Source: an uncultured Cryptobacterium sp.
GTDB lineage: Bacteria; Actinomycetota; Coriobacteriia; Coriobacteriales; Eggerthellaceae
Direction: 5' to 3'
DNA length: 7,548 nucleotides
NCBI GenBank assembly: GCA_900554685.1
Contig: USIG01000084.1
Location: forward strand, 1-7,548
Positions 1-5,642 of this stretch are shown here, one piece after another (within the stretch, counting starts at the first letter, position 1; each line of letters opens with the position of its first letter). A program made the translations under genes and the position numbers. A model generated the notes under the pieces. The model did not search any database and was not told the origin of the DNA. It saw only the letters and a program-made list of their open reading frames with translations.

Positions 1-342
1 TTCGCCCGCAAACTGCTCATCAGTAATATCCTCTGCAGGAGCAACAGCGCCTGTACCAGCATTGTTAATCAGAATATCAATACGACCATACTTTTCCATA
101 ACCTGAGCGACCGTATTATTAACCATGTCGGTATCGGTAATGTCGCAACGAATAGGATAGGTATCTACACCAAACTCTTCAGAAATCTGTTTTGCAACCT
201 CTTCGATTTTTTCTTGGCGACGAGCAATAGGAACAATGGTACATCCCTGACTAGCCAATGCCTTTGCCATTTGAACGCCCAATCCACCAGAGCAACCAGT
301 GACAATCGCAACTCGTCCTGTTAGATCAAAATAGTTCTTCAT
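1..342 (-). CDS. SDR-family NAD(P)-dependent oxidoreductase, C-terminus off the window
   Basis: The 114 visible residues form the N-terminal Rossmann half of a classical short-chain dehydrogenase/reductase, a cytoplasmic oxidoreductase of sugars, sugar acids or other alcohols. The cofactor motif TGCSGGLG lies at residues 15-22, an RR pair at 41-42 after the second strand suggests NADP(H) preference, D67 in CDIT contacts the adenine in this fold, and NNAG is at 93-96. The catalytic Tyr-x-x-x-Lys lies beyond the window edge. ATG at 342 was chosen because translation starts with the usual SDR opening MKNYFDLTGRVAIVTG and a TTGGAG ribosome site sits a few bases upstream. The opening resembles gluconate 5-dehydrogenase-like SDRs, but the substrate cannot be fixed from half a protein. 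Confidence 0.9.
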   Translation of the reverse strand, partial: MKNYFDLTGRVAIVTGCSGGLGVQMAKALASQGCTIVPIARRQEKIEEVAKQISEEFGVDTYPIRCDITDTDMVNNTVAQVMEKYGRIDILINNAGTGAVAPAEDITDEQFAGE

Positions 343-376
343 TTGTAGCGCTCCAATCCACTCAACGAAGGTTATG

Positions 377-398
377 ATGCTTTACCTTAATAAAGCAT
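377..398. promoter_or_regulatory. AT-rich palindrome in the leader of the SDR gene
   Basis: ATGCTTTA and TAAAGCAT form a perfect 8-bp inverted repeat around a 6-base centre, 35 bases upstream of the SDR start. No T-run follows on either strand, so a terminator is unlikely. The size and symmetry fit a repressor operator in the SDR 5' region. The regulator is not known, and chance formation in AT-rich DNA is possible. Confidence 0.35.
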
Positions 399-482
399 TG
401 CAGGTCATACCCACATAAATACTTTGAGCGGTGCTATATTTTCGGAAACAGCTACAAGATATTCGATAGAACACTGAGCGAT

Positions 483-1037
483 TTAATCGTCAATACCAAA
501 ACGTATTTCTAGTTTGTCTTGAGCCGTATCAAGATTATTCTCAATTTGTTCTAATTGGAGCTCTATAGAGCGATAGTCCTCCCACGATAAAGAACCAGAT
601 CGATATTGAGCCTCTTGCTGATCTTCATAGGTATCCATTTCAAGTTCGAGAGCATTAAATTCACTGTCAAACTTAAAGTAGCCATCAATGCGAGCATTGC
701 GATCACTGGGAACCTCGGCGGCCTCTGCCTGTGAGATTAAATCATTCGCGCGATCGCTAAATTCTTGAATCGTAGCATTATCAAACGTTGTTTTACTTTG
801 AGCGTTTTGATTTTGCGTTGCATCATTTGCCGTTTGATTATCAGTCGTAGCATCAGAAGCGCTCTGATTATTTTGCAAACGCTCAACTTCTGCTTCAAGT
901 TCCGCAATACGCTGTTCGTCACCATTATTGCTACAACCTGCAAGAAACATAACTGCCCCTAGCAAGAGCAGCATAGTTAAGCAAACCAAAAGCACCGTTT
1001 TGAAGGGGGTTTGCATTGAATTCACTTTGGTAATCAT
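483..1037 (-). CDS. Putative lipoprotein with coiled-coil segment
   Basis: This 184-aa protein is probably anchored to the outer face of the cytoplasmic membrane. A basic N-terminus (K4, K13) is followed by a hydrophobic stretch at about 14-32 and a lipobox LAGC with the acylated cysteine at 35. Next come a short charged heptad-like segment (about 40-55), a low-complexity linker rich in N, Q, T, D and A (about 56-85), and a helical, acidic domain to the end. The start at 1037 is supported by AGGAGGT ending 7 bases upstream; Met8 is less well placed. No enzyme motif is visible. It is a single-gene unit with its own promoter and a palindrome over the start of transcription. Function unknown; a surface or envelope-associated role is inferred. 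Confidence 0.85.
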   Translation of the reverse strand: MITKVNSMQTPFKTVLLVCLTMLLLLGAVMFLAGCSNNGDEQRIAELEAEVERLQNNQSASDATTDNQTANDATQNQNAQSKTTFDNATIQEFSDRANDLISQAEAAEVPSDRNARIDGYFKFDSEFNALELEMDTYEDQQEAQYRSGSLSWEDYRSIELQLEQIENNLDTAQDKLEIRFGIDD

Positions 1038-1061
1038 AGCAATGACCTCCTAAAACATAAA

Positions 1062-1080
1062 TGTTACTATGTTGGTAACA
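1062..1080. promoter_or_regulatory. Candidate operator overlapping the lipoprotein promoter
   Basis: TGTTAC and GTAACA form a 6-bp inverted repeat with a 7-base centre (1062-1067 and 1075-1080). It overlaps the proposed -10 box and the expected transcription start of the lipoprotein gene. A dimeric repressor bound here would block initiation. The regulator cannot be named from sequence. Confidence 0.4.
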
Positions 1081-1105
1081 TAATTGAATAAAATGATATT
1101 CGCAA
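1077..1105 (-). promoter_or_regulatory. Likely sigma-70-type promoter of the lipoprotein gene
   Basis: On the minus strand TTGCGA (1105-1100) and TATGTT (1082-1077) are separated by exactly 17 bases and point at the lipoprotein gene about 40 bases downstream. Both boxes depart from consensus, but spacing and position are right. Confidence 0.45.
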
Positions 1106-1268
1106 CATTTTTTGCGTAATCGTTGCTTTTTATGTCCTTTTCGGATAAAGCCTATACGCACCTGGCAAAGATATTTTTATAAACAGCATTGAAGACACCA
1201 AAGAAAACAGAACATAGACTGTGTAAACTTTCAAACACTACTTCTAAAAGAGCACAGAGGGGATTCAT

Positions 1269-1673
1269 ATGGTTCCAGAAAAACCCACATTCGAGCAGCT
1301 AGAAGCCGAGTTTTGCAACGATAAATTTGCCACACACGTAGCTCACTGTCGCATTCTTGAGGGAGACAAAGGCTACGCTGTTTGCGAAATGCCTATAGAA
1401 ACTATCCATCGCAATGCAATGGGTAATGTTATGGGTGGCGCAATTTTTACCCTAGCTGATTTCGCCCTTGCCATTGCGGCAAATGTCGGCCAACCACCTA
1501 CTGTTTCAGTAACCCATTCAATAGACTTTTTCCGTCCCAGCAAAGGGACGAAGCTTATTGCAAGTGCTCGCTGCGACAAGGAAGGAAGTCGCCTTGCCTT
1601 TTTCACAGTTACCATCGTAGATGACCAAGGCAAAGACATCGCAAAAATGACCGCTACCTGCGCTCGTGTATAG
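1269..1673 (+). CDS. PaaI-family hotdog-fold acyl-CoA thioesterase
   Basis: At 134 aa the protein has the normal length of a single hotdog domain of the PaaI/YbgC-like group, cytoplasmic enzymes that hydrolyse acyl- or aryl-CoA thioesters. The diagnostic block runs from N49 through G52 to MGGAIFTLADFA at 55-66. It holds the active-site helix and D64, the acidic residue expected in this family. The usual HGG is MGG here, so the histidine before the double glycine is methionine. The C-terminal strands (SVTHSIDFFRP, 80-90, then FFTVTIVDDQG) complete the fold. The ATG at 1269 follows an AGAGGGG site. It converges on the next gene with only 30 bases between stops. The natural substrate is not deducible. 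Confidence 0.87.
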   Translation: MVPEKPTFEQLEAEFCNDKFATHVAHCRILEGDKGYAVCEMPIETIHRNAMGNVMGGAIFTLADFALAIAANVGQPPTVSVTHSIDFFRPSKGTKLIASARCDKEGSRLAFFTVTIVDDQGKDIAKMTATCARV

Positions 1674-1703
1674 GAACGTTCGCGCTCATAGATAGACGCT
1701 GCT

Positions 1704-2189
1704 TTAGCCCAAATATCCTAAAAGCGGTACATATTCCTGTGCGCTGTCAGGAACAGCAAGGGTAAAAGTCTGCCCTTCGGCCGAAACAGTAATGTAAGAG
1801 GGGTTGTCGTAGGTGATAACTTCAGCCGAAACCCCTCCATAGTTCACCTTTTGAGAGCCTGTTTCTTTCACATCGGAAGGAAGAGAAGTTACCGACCAGC
1901 TTTCAATATCTAACTTGTCGATAGCTTGGTTTACCTGCTCTTCAGACATGCCTGTTTGAGCCGCAATATCACCAGCATTGGCATAGAGAGTATCTTCAGC
2001 TTTGGATTTAAGACCAGACGCATCAAGAGCAGCATTGGTTGCAGCATTTGTCCCAAAACCTAACATTTCATGAACTGACTGCCCAACAGGAGTAGAGGAA
2101 AGCGGTGTAAAGGTAAACAAAACTACCACACAAGCAAAAATTGCTAACAATGCTGCAATCCCACCCAGCAGCTTCAAAACAACGTTCAC
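1704..2189 (-). CDS. Membrane-anchored or secreted protein of unknown function
   Basis: This 161-aa protein starts with GTG at 2189, supported by a GGGGGAG ribosome site 5 bases upstream. One hydrophobic segment (about residues 5-28) looks like an uncleaved anchor or a signal peptide. The exported part has an alanine-rich helical stretch (about 45-75) and a segment QTGMSEEQVNQAIDKLDI (about 79-96), a helix pair of the kind seen in small binding domains. A beta-rich end follows (VNYGGVSAEVITYDNPSYIT, then VSAEGQTFTLAVPD). No family was recognised. It is transcribed convergently with the thioesterase. Confidence 0.75.
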   Translation of the reverse strand: MNVVLKLLGGIAALLAIFACVVVLFTFTPLSSTPVGQSVHEMLGFGTNAATNAALDASGLKSKAEDTLYANAGDIAAQTGMSEEQVNQAIDKLDIESWSVTSLPSDVKETGSQKVNYGGVSAEVITYDNPSYITVSAEGQTFTLAVPDSAQEYVPLLGYLG

Positions 2190-2366
2190 GATAGCTCCCC
2201 CTTTCCAATTTAGAGTCGATAGTCTAGCACTTAAAGTTACAGAACCTCCTATATGTTTCTATATGTTTTACTTCGGACTGAATAGTTCTTTGAGAAAACT
2301 TTCACAATCCCAAAATTCAATCGATCTCGTAAATAGTTTTAAGGATAAAAGCGCTTCCAAAACAAC

Positions 2367-2549
2367 ATGATAGATAAAACCTTAGTACGCAATTTATCAG
2401 GCGTTATGCAAACTTATAACGATTTATTCTTAAAACGTATTCGATCTATAAAGAAAGAATTTCATCGTTTACTAAATTCTTATTGCAATCACTCTCGAAA
2501 AGGATTAAAAACAGTGGTGGCAAAAATCGGAGCTGAGAAAATTCGTTAG
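2367..2549 (+). CDS. Doubtful 60-aa basic ORF
   Basis: The reading frame encodes a lysine- and arginine-rich 60-residue peptide (MIDKTLVRNLSGVMQ...) with no recognised family. No Shine-Dalgarno motif precedes the ATG at a useful distance; the nearest, AAGGAT, is about 20 bases upstream. It is listed because codon use is not unlike that of neighbours. The surrounding stretch 2190-2645 otherwise holds only two tandem TATATGTTT units (about 2251-2270) and the inverted repeats near 2569-2621. Confidence 0.25.
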   Translation: MIDKTLVRNLSGVMQTYNDLFLKRIRSIKKEFHRLLNSYCNHSRKGLKTVVAKIGAEKIR

Positions 2550-2568
2550 AAACGCATACGTGAAAATA

Positions 2569-2621
2569 CGAAAACGGATGCTTCGAATGCAAGGTAATCC
2601 GTTATTAGTTTTCGCAAGCAT
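2569..2621 (+). promoter_or_regulatory. Nested inverted repeats upstream of a 44-aa ORF
   Basis: Three arm pairs nest or overlap. CGAAAAC (2569-2575) pairs with GTTTTCG (2608-2614), AACGGAT (2573-2579) with ATCCGTT (2597-2603), and ATGCTT (2578-2583) with AAGCAT (2616-2621). Some are mutually exclusive, so alternative folds of the mRNA leader are possible just ahead of the strong ribosome site at 2631-2638. No known riboswitch class was recognised. Confidence 0.35.
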
Positions 2622-2645
2622 TTTCTACGCAAGGAGGTAACCAAA

Positions 2646-2780
2646 ATGGCCCCACGTCAAAACAAAATTGCCCTGGTTAACCGCTTCACTTCCGCTTCCG
2701 CTGAGGCAAAGCGTCTCGCTGCTACTATCTTTTTTACTCTGCTTATATGTGGCATTTTGCCTTTGATTATCAACGGTTAA
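2646..2780 (+). CDS. Small single-pass membrane protein, 44 aa
   Basis: The ORF MAPRQNKIALVNRF... has an amphipathic, positively charged N-terminus (R4, K7, R13, K22, R23). A single hydrophobic segment at about 25-42 (AATIFFTLLICGILPLI) ends in ING. It is preceded by a near-perfect ribosome site, AAGGAGGTAACC, which is the main reason to trust so short a gene. The charge pattern predicts N-in topology in the cytoplasmic membrane. Function unknown; small proteins like this often modulate a larger membrane partner, but no partner is adjacent. Confidence 0.7.
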   Translation: MAPRQNKIALVNRFTSASAEAKRLAATIFFTLLICGILPLIING

Positions 2781-2908
2781 GCGTACAGCTCATATAACCT
2801 TTTACGTACAACCTCATACATTTTTTCGGCAGCCTTATTACTGCGTACAAAGCATATTGTGTTTTGCTGCTTTTTGGCATGTAGTTTAAGAATTTGGCAC
2901 CTTATCAT
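2777..2908 (-). CDS. Possible 43-aa ORF or gene remnant
   Basis: This minus-strand frame begins MIRCQILKLHAKKQQ and ends VVRKRLYELYA. The frame stays open upstream of the ATG to a stop about 36 bases earlier. The peptide is basic and helical-looking, with only a weak GCAGGG ribosome site. Its stop overlaps the stop of the convergent 44-aa ORF. It may be a decayed 3' end of a larger gene, or chance. Confidence 0.22.
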   Translation of the reverse strand: MIRCQILKLHAKKQQNTICFVRSNKAAEKMYEVVRKRLYELYA

Positions 2909-3024
2909 GTCACGCCCTGCAGAATCACCGAAACGTATAAGATGTTATCCTTAAATGCCAAGACCAAGTAAAAGCAAACTATTGAACAACACGAGAGAAA
3001 AATCATTAAGTAAAAGGACTATCT

Positions 3025-3393
3025 ATGGCAAGCAAAACAAAAAAGTCGGTCGCTGTACCCTTTGATAAAAATAATCCCGCCATCATACAGGTCGCGCATA
3101 CGGTTTTGGCTGATTTAGAAGCATTAAGCAACGAAGCGCGTTACATGATAACCGAAAACCCTGAAAGCAAAGGCAATATTGCACTTTGGAATTGTCTTGT
3201 TGACATCGAAGATGTGCTTACAAGACTCTCTGAAGGTGCTGATCTTTCAGACAAAGAGGCTATCGCTCTAGGCGATGCCTGCGTACAAGCAGTTCAGTAT
3301 TTCAACCGAAGTGAGGAAATAACCAAAGAAGAAGTAATTGGAGTATTTACCCCACTCAATAATCTCGTGTTTAAAAACGAACTTTTTGTTTAG
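3025..3393 (+). CDS. Conserved-looking hypothetical protein, 122 aa
   Basis: A soluble, mostly helical and acidic protein with no signal peptide or membrane segment. The N-terminus is basic (MASKTKKS), followed by helices around HTVLADLEALSNEARYMI (25-42), a central segment ALWNCLVDIEDVLTRLSE, and a C-terminal part ending TPLNNLVFKNELFV. An AAAGGA ribosome site lies 7-8 bases upstream of ATG. It appears monocistronic. A weak stem (CAGCC 3406-3410 with GGCTG 3427-3431) follows the stop without a clear T-run. No family recognised. Confidence 0.75.
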   Translation: MASKTKKSVAVPFDKNNPAIIQVAHTVLADLEALSNEARYMITENPESKGNIALWNCLVDIEDVLTRLSEGADLSDKEAIALGDACVQAVQYFNRSEEITKEEVIGVFTPLNNLVFKNELFV

Positions 3394-3620
3394 AACCGTT
3401 TTAGCCAGCCAACGAATTTGCAAGCAGGCTGAGTGCTCTAGCTATTTACTACACTAAAAGCACCTTCTTTCTTTTTGGTAAAAATATGCCATACTACACC
3501 TATAACGGTAATAAAAAAGTTAGTATTTGCTTTATATGAAGATAGCAATTTCCCCCTAAGCTGTTTTTAATAAAACAAATAGCTTTTATCAAACTATCAG
3601 TATAACGGTTAGATACCTTT

Positions 3621-3655
3621 ACGGTTCGAGACCCTACCCGTCCAAAACTAGGGGG
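3621..3655 (+). promoter_or_regulatory. preQ1-I-like riboswitch controlling the VUT transporter
   Basis: The leader can form a compact H-type pseudoknot with the layout of preQ1 class I aptamers. P1 is ACGG (3621-3624) with CCGT (3638-3641). The loop opens with TTC and contains CCCTA (3632-3636), which pairs with TAGGG (3649-3653). The linker between is the A-rich CCAAAAC (3642-3648), as in the family. The 3' strand of the second helix is the ribosome binding site (AGGGGG), so ligand binding would sequester it and lower translation. The gene downstream belongs to the queuosine-precursor transporter family, the expected target. Assignment is by manual folding. Confidence 0.68.
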
Positions 3656-3662
3656 TGTACCC

Positions 3663-4349
3663 ATGAATGAATTGCTCTTCTTATTAGAGATAGTTCTAAC
3701 GTTTGGATGCGTAGTTGCAGCTAAAAAAATATTTGGCAAAGCTGGCCTTATTGCATGGATTGCCGTTGCGATGATCCTTGCGAACTTGACCGTAGTTAAA
3801 ACCGTTGATCTTTTCGGCATAGATGCCACATTAGGCAACGTGATGTTTGCCTCCACTTTCCTTGCAGGTGACATGCTTAATGAAAACTACGGAAGACAAG
3901 CTGCTCATAAAGGAATTTTGGTGGGGTTAGGTGGCGTACTTGTATTTATGGTATGCACGCAAATCAGTCTGCTCTATACGCCAAGCGCGACCGATGTTTC
4001 TCATGATGCCATGGCGCTTTTATTTGCACTTAATCTTCGCACCAGCGTTGCCTCAGTTGCGATGTGCATTTTGGCAAACTGGCTCAATGTTTCCCTGTAC
4101 GCAAAAATTCGTGAGCTGACTCATGGTAAGTATTTGTGGCTTCGTAACAATATCACCACTATTACCTGTAACTGTGCTGAAAATTTCCTCTTTGTCTTAT
4201 TGGCTTTCGGCGGTATCTATTCCATGGAACAGATTCTTGCTATCGCATGTTCCACCTGCGTAATTGAGATTTTCTTAGCTTTGTGCGATACCCCATTTTT
4301 ATATCTCTCCCGTGGGAAGTCGAAATTTCTCCACCGCGCCAAAGCTTAA
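3663..4349 (+). CDS. VUT/YhhQ-family queuosine precursor transporter
   Basis: This 228-aa integral membrane protein matches the VUT (YhhQ/QueT-like) family, which imports queuosine precursors such as preQ1 or preQ0 for tRNA modification. About six hydrophobic segments are visible. The family block runs from N41 (NLTVVKTVDLFGIDATLGN) to GDMLNENYGRQAA at 69-81. It includes the polar sequence FASTFLAGDMLNENYG, where most members have ATDMLSE. The second half repeats the pattern with NNITTITCNCAENF and the CDTPFLY end. Length is normal. ATG at 3663 follows AGGGGG by about 7-8 bases, and that site lies inside the proposed preQ1 pseudoknot. It is the last chromosomal-type gene before the repeat-bearing region. 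Confidence 0.9.
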   Translation: MNELLFLLEIVLTFGCVVAAKKIFGKAGLIAWIAVAMILANLTVVKTVDLFGIDATLGNVMFASTFLAGDMLNENYGRQAAHKGILVGLGGVLVFMVCTQISLLYTPSATDVSHDAMALLFALNLRTSVASVAMCILANWLNVSLYAKIRELTHGKYLWLRNNITTITCNCAENFLFVLLAFGGIYSMEQILAIACSTCVIEIFLALCDTPFLYLSRGKSKFLHRAKA

Positions 4350-4375
4350 CTAGCGGCTTTGTATAAACAATTCGT

Positions 4376-4411
4376 GTTTGACTACCAGTCAGTTTGTCAC
4401 TACTCCAAAAC
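4376..4411 (-). repeat. 36-bp CRISPR-type repeat R1, one substitution
   Basis: It differs from the R4-R7 consensus only at position 27 (G to A; ...CACTACTCC...). It is the leftmost copy and abuts chromosomal-type DNA about 26 bases after the transporter stop. It may be the terminal repeat of the array or the anti-repeat of a tracrRNA-like unit. Confidence 0.85.
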
Positions 4412-4489
4412 GTACTAAATACTTAGATGCCGCATAGCCTAATCGCATTTAGGCTTGTAGATTCGTGCTACTTCTAATACTGACTAAAC

Positions 4490-4506
4490 AAAAAGGAAGC
4501 CTTTTT
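4490..4506. terminator. Bidirectional Rho-independent terminator
   Basis: AAAAAGG and CCTTTTT form a 7-bp stem around AAG, with A-run and T-run on both sides. It lies 6 bases beyond the stop of the minus-strand membrane protein gene and could also end a plus-strand RNA from R1. Confidence 0.65.
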
Positions 4507-4512
4507 AGCTCC

Positions 4513-4797
4513 CTAGTTTTTATCAGTCGGATAGTAATCTTTTGGATCTCTTGGTTTCCAATTTATGTCTTCTTTCAATAACTGAAACTGCTTAACAATG
4601 AAATAAATCGCAAAAACAGTAAAACATGTAAAAATAGTTATCCAAAAGGGATCGTTTGCGAAAATAGCAATCACAGTTAAAAGAAAAGAAGTTAGCAGCA
4701 TCGGAATTGCTAACCCTATAGCAATCTTTCGATGCAGCATCATCTTGTTATTTCTTTTATTCATTTCTTCAATATCTTCGTCAGACCAATATTTCAT
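4513..4797 (-). CDS. Small two-TM membrane protein between R1 and R2
   Basis: The 94-aa protein has a charged N-terminus (MKYWSDEDIEEMNKRNNK), two hydrophobic segments (about 25-47 and 51-68) joined by a short ANDPF loop, and a charged tail (KEDINWKPRDPKDYYPTDKN). A GAGGGG ribosome site stands 7-8 bases before ATG at 4797, and a terminator directly follows the stop. It is thus a complete gene in one repeat-bounded interval, and noticeably AT-richer than the next interval. Similar two-TM proteins occur as holin-like or superinfection-type accessory proteins, but no family was recognised. Confidence 0.78.
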   Translation of the reverse strand: MKYWSDEDIEEMNKRNNKMMLHRKIAIGLAIPMLLTSFLLTVIAIFANDPFWITIFTCFTVFAIYFIVKQFQLLKEDINWKPRDPKDYYPTDKN

Positions 4798-4837
4798 TAC
4801 TTATCCCCTCAATCTTGTGGAAAAAATGTCATAAGAA

Positions 4838-4873
4838 GGTTGACTACTAGCCAGTTTGTCACTGCCCCAAAAC
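4838..4873 (+). repeat. Degenerate 36-bp repeat R2, likely tracrRNA anti-repeat
   Basis: Four differences from the consensus (positions 2, 11, 14 and 29). The half that would pair with mature type II crRNA is almost intact: CAGTTTGTCACTGC, then C for T, then CCAAAAC. Most of the divergence lies in the half that crRNA processing removes. That is the usual pattern for a tracrRNA anti-repeat rather than random decay. The strand given is that of the proposed tracrRNA. Confidence 0.7.
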
Positions 4874-4908
4874 CTTCTTGGAAGAAGTCACCAATAAATA
4901 CAGATACC

Positions 4909-4932
4909 CTCACCGCATTATGCGAGATTTTT
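4909..4932 (+). terminator. Terminator-like hairpin ending the tracrRNA candidate
   Basis: CGCA (4914-4917) and TGCG (4921-4924) close a TTA loop. C4909-T4910 can pair with A4925-G4926 around a small bulge, and TTTTT follows at 4928-4932. The stem is short but positioned as an intrinsic terminator for plus-strand transcription. Confidence 0.4.
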
Positions 4933-5008
4933 CTTGTTGTAATCGATATTATCGGGCTTTGTCTGATAAGGAAAGAGTAGCGCAAACGGCTGAATTTAGG
5001 CACAAAAT

Positions 5009-5041
5009 AACCCCGCGTGCTTTTGCAGGGCTAGCGGGGTT
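5009..5041 (-). terminator. Rho-independent terminator of the phage-like operon
   Basis: AACCCCGC (5009-5016) and GCGGGGTT (5034-5041) form an 8-bp GC-rich stem. On the minus strand it is followed by ATTTTG. It lies downstream of the 95-aa ORF at 5111, with only a 13-codon minus-strand ORF between (5044-5085). Between this terminator and the tracrRNA candidate nothing further is recognised. Confidence 0.7.
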
Positions 5042-5110
5042 TGCTACCTGAACAATGCTACCCGGGTAAACGGAGCGCCGTTCATGCTTGATTATATCGC
5101 CTGCAAATCA

Positions 5111-5398
5111 TTATGCCCCATGCTTCTTAATCTCTTCCAGGACATACTCAAGCTGTTCATTCGATTCAGAAGGCTCAAGGTCACATTCGGGAACGTGCTT
5201 GTAAAGTAGGGGTTCTCCGATCCCATGCCGTTCTTCATCGGCGTAAGTAAATAGATCATAAGACCAAGCACAGCCCTTGTACGCTTCCGAGTACCCGCGC
5301 CAATCAATGATAAATATCTTCCCTACAAGGCGATTACCTGAAGAACTGACTAGAGAAACAATATCGCCGCGCTTGAATTTAGGGGCTGGTCTACTCAT
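5111..5398 (-). CDS. Phage-like small beta-rich protein, 95 aa
   Basis: The opening PKFKRGDIVSLVSSSGNRLVG, followed by KIFIIDWRGY and a late LLYKHVPECDLEPS, matches the pattern of small phage accessory proteins. Those carry a KFKxGDIV barrel-like start and a YKHI-type motif; they are common in actinobacterial and firmicute phages and have no known activity. ATG at 5398 overlaps the end of the upstream gene by 8 bases, typical of translational coupling. An in-frame start at 5440 would overlap much more and lacks a ribosome site. It is the last large gene of the operon before the terminator. Confidence 0.75.
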   Translation of the reverse strand: MSRPAPKFKRGDIVSLVSSSGNRLVGKIFIIDWRGYSEAYKGCAWSYDLFTYADEERHGIGEPLLYKHVPECDLEPSESNEQLEYVLEEIKKHGA

Positions 5399-5642
5399 TC
5401 CAATCACCGCACCAGGTAACCTCGAGCCCTCGATACTCACCTATCTCCACACGCATCACCGTATCAGGTGGAATTAAATACCTGTACACCTTAGTGTCCA
5501 GCATCACTGGATCTTGTTTCCATGGTCTGAATTCCCTTTTGCTGGCATACTCTGGTTTCTTGTCTTGCAGCTCCGCTACAACATCATGACCAAGGATCCA
5601 GCAATGATTGCCCCATAAAGGAGCGCCGTTAAATTCTCCCAT
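5391..5642 (-). CDS. Hypothetical phage-like protein, 83 aa
   Basis: MGEFNGAPLWGNHCW starts at ATG 5642, which has GGAGAGGG directly upstream; a GTG four codons earlier lies within that ribosome site and is less likely. The protein is tryptophan-rich (five W), with TKVYRYLIPPDTVMRVEIGEYRGLEVTW toward the end, and it is probably a compact soluble beta protein. Its start shares one base with the preceding stop (TAATG) and its stop overlaps the following start, so the three frames form a coupled operon. No family recognised. NGAP is echoed by a 13-codon ORF at 5044-5085. Confidence 0.7.
   Translation of the reverse strand: MGEFNGAPLWGNHCWILGHDVVAELQDKKPEYASKREFRPWKQDPVMLDTKVYRYLIPPDTVMRVEIGEYRGLEVTWCGDWNE

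Larger units (their letters stand above)
4376..4506 (+). ncRNA. Candidate tracrRNA-like small RNA, unit 1
   Basis: Read on the plus strand, R1 is antisense to the inferred crRNA repeat. It is followed by hairpins CTAA-ATAC-TTAG (4415-4426), AGCCTAA/TTAGGCT (4436-4442 and 4449-4455) and a GTAG/CTAC hairpin just after, and then the terminator at 4490-4506. Anti-repeat, short hairpins and a T-run is the tracrRNA layout. Unit 2 shares TAAATAC...AGAT after its repeat. R1 is nearly identical to the consensus, so this could instead be just the last array repeat next to unrelated structure. No convincing promoter was found. Confidence 0.3.
4838..4932 (+). ncRNA. Candidate type II CRISPR tracrRNA, unit 2
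   Basis: The anti-repeat R2 is followed at once by the hairpin CTTCTT-GG-AAGAAG (4874-4887), in the position of a tracrRNA nexus. A single-stranded AT-rich linker comes next, then a terminal hairpin built on CGCA-TTA-TGCG (4914-4924), flanked by CT/AG pairs and a T-run at 4928-4932. Length, order and terminator fit a tracrRNA that pairs with crRNA made from the minus strand. AAGAAGGTT just upstream (4833-4841) can also pair with AACCTTCTT (4871-4879), an alternative to the nexus. No clear promoter was found, and no cas9 is in the window. Confidence 0.45.

Noticed and set aside
1373..1639. Minus-strand 88-codon ORF inside the thioesterase gene
   Set aside because: It lies wholly antisense to a recognised hotdog gene and has no start signal.
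1674..1681. GAACGTTC palindrome between the convergent genes
   Set aside because: An 8-base palindrome with no loop or T-run, compatible with chance.
3406..3431. Stem CAGCC/GGCTG as terminator after the 122-aa gene
   Set aside because: Only 5 bp with a long loop and no T-run.
3500..3874. Minus-strand 124-codon ORF opposite the riboswitch and transporter start
   Set aside because: It is antisense to a clear membrane protein gene and its leader, with no ribosome site or family resemblance.
4732..4980. Plus-strand ORF running through R2 and ending VVIDIIGLCLIRKE
   Set aside because: It overlaps the start of the well-supported minus-strand membrane gene, has no ribosome site, and depends on the repeat being open in that frame (LTTSQFVTAPK).
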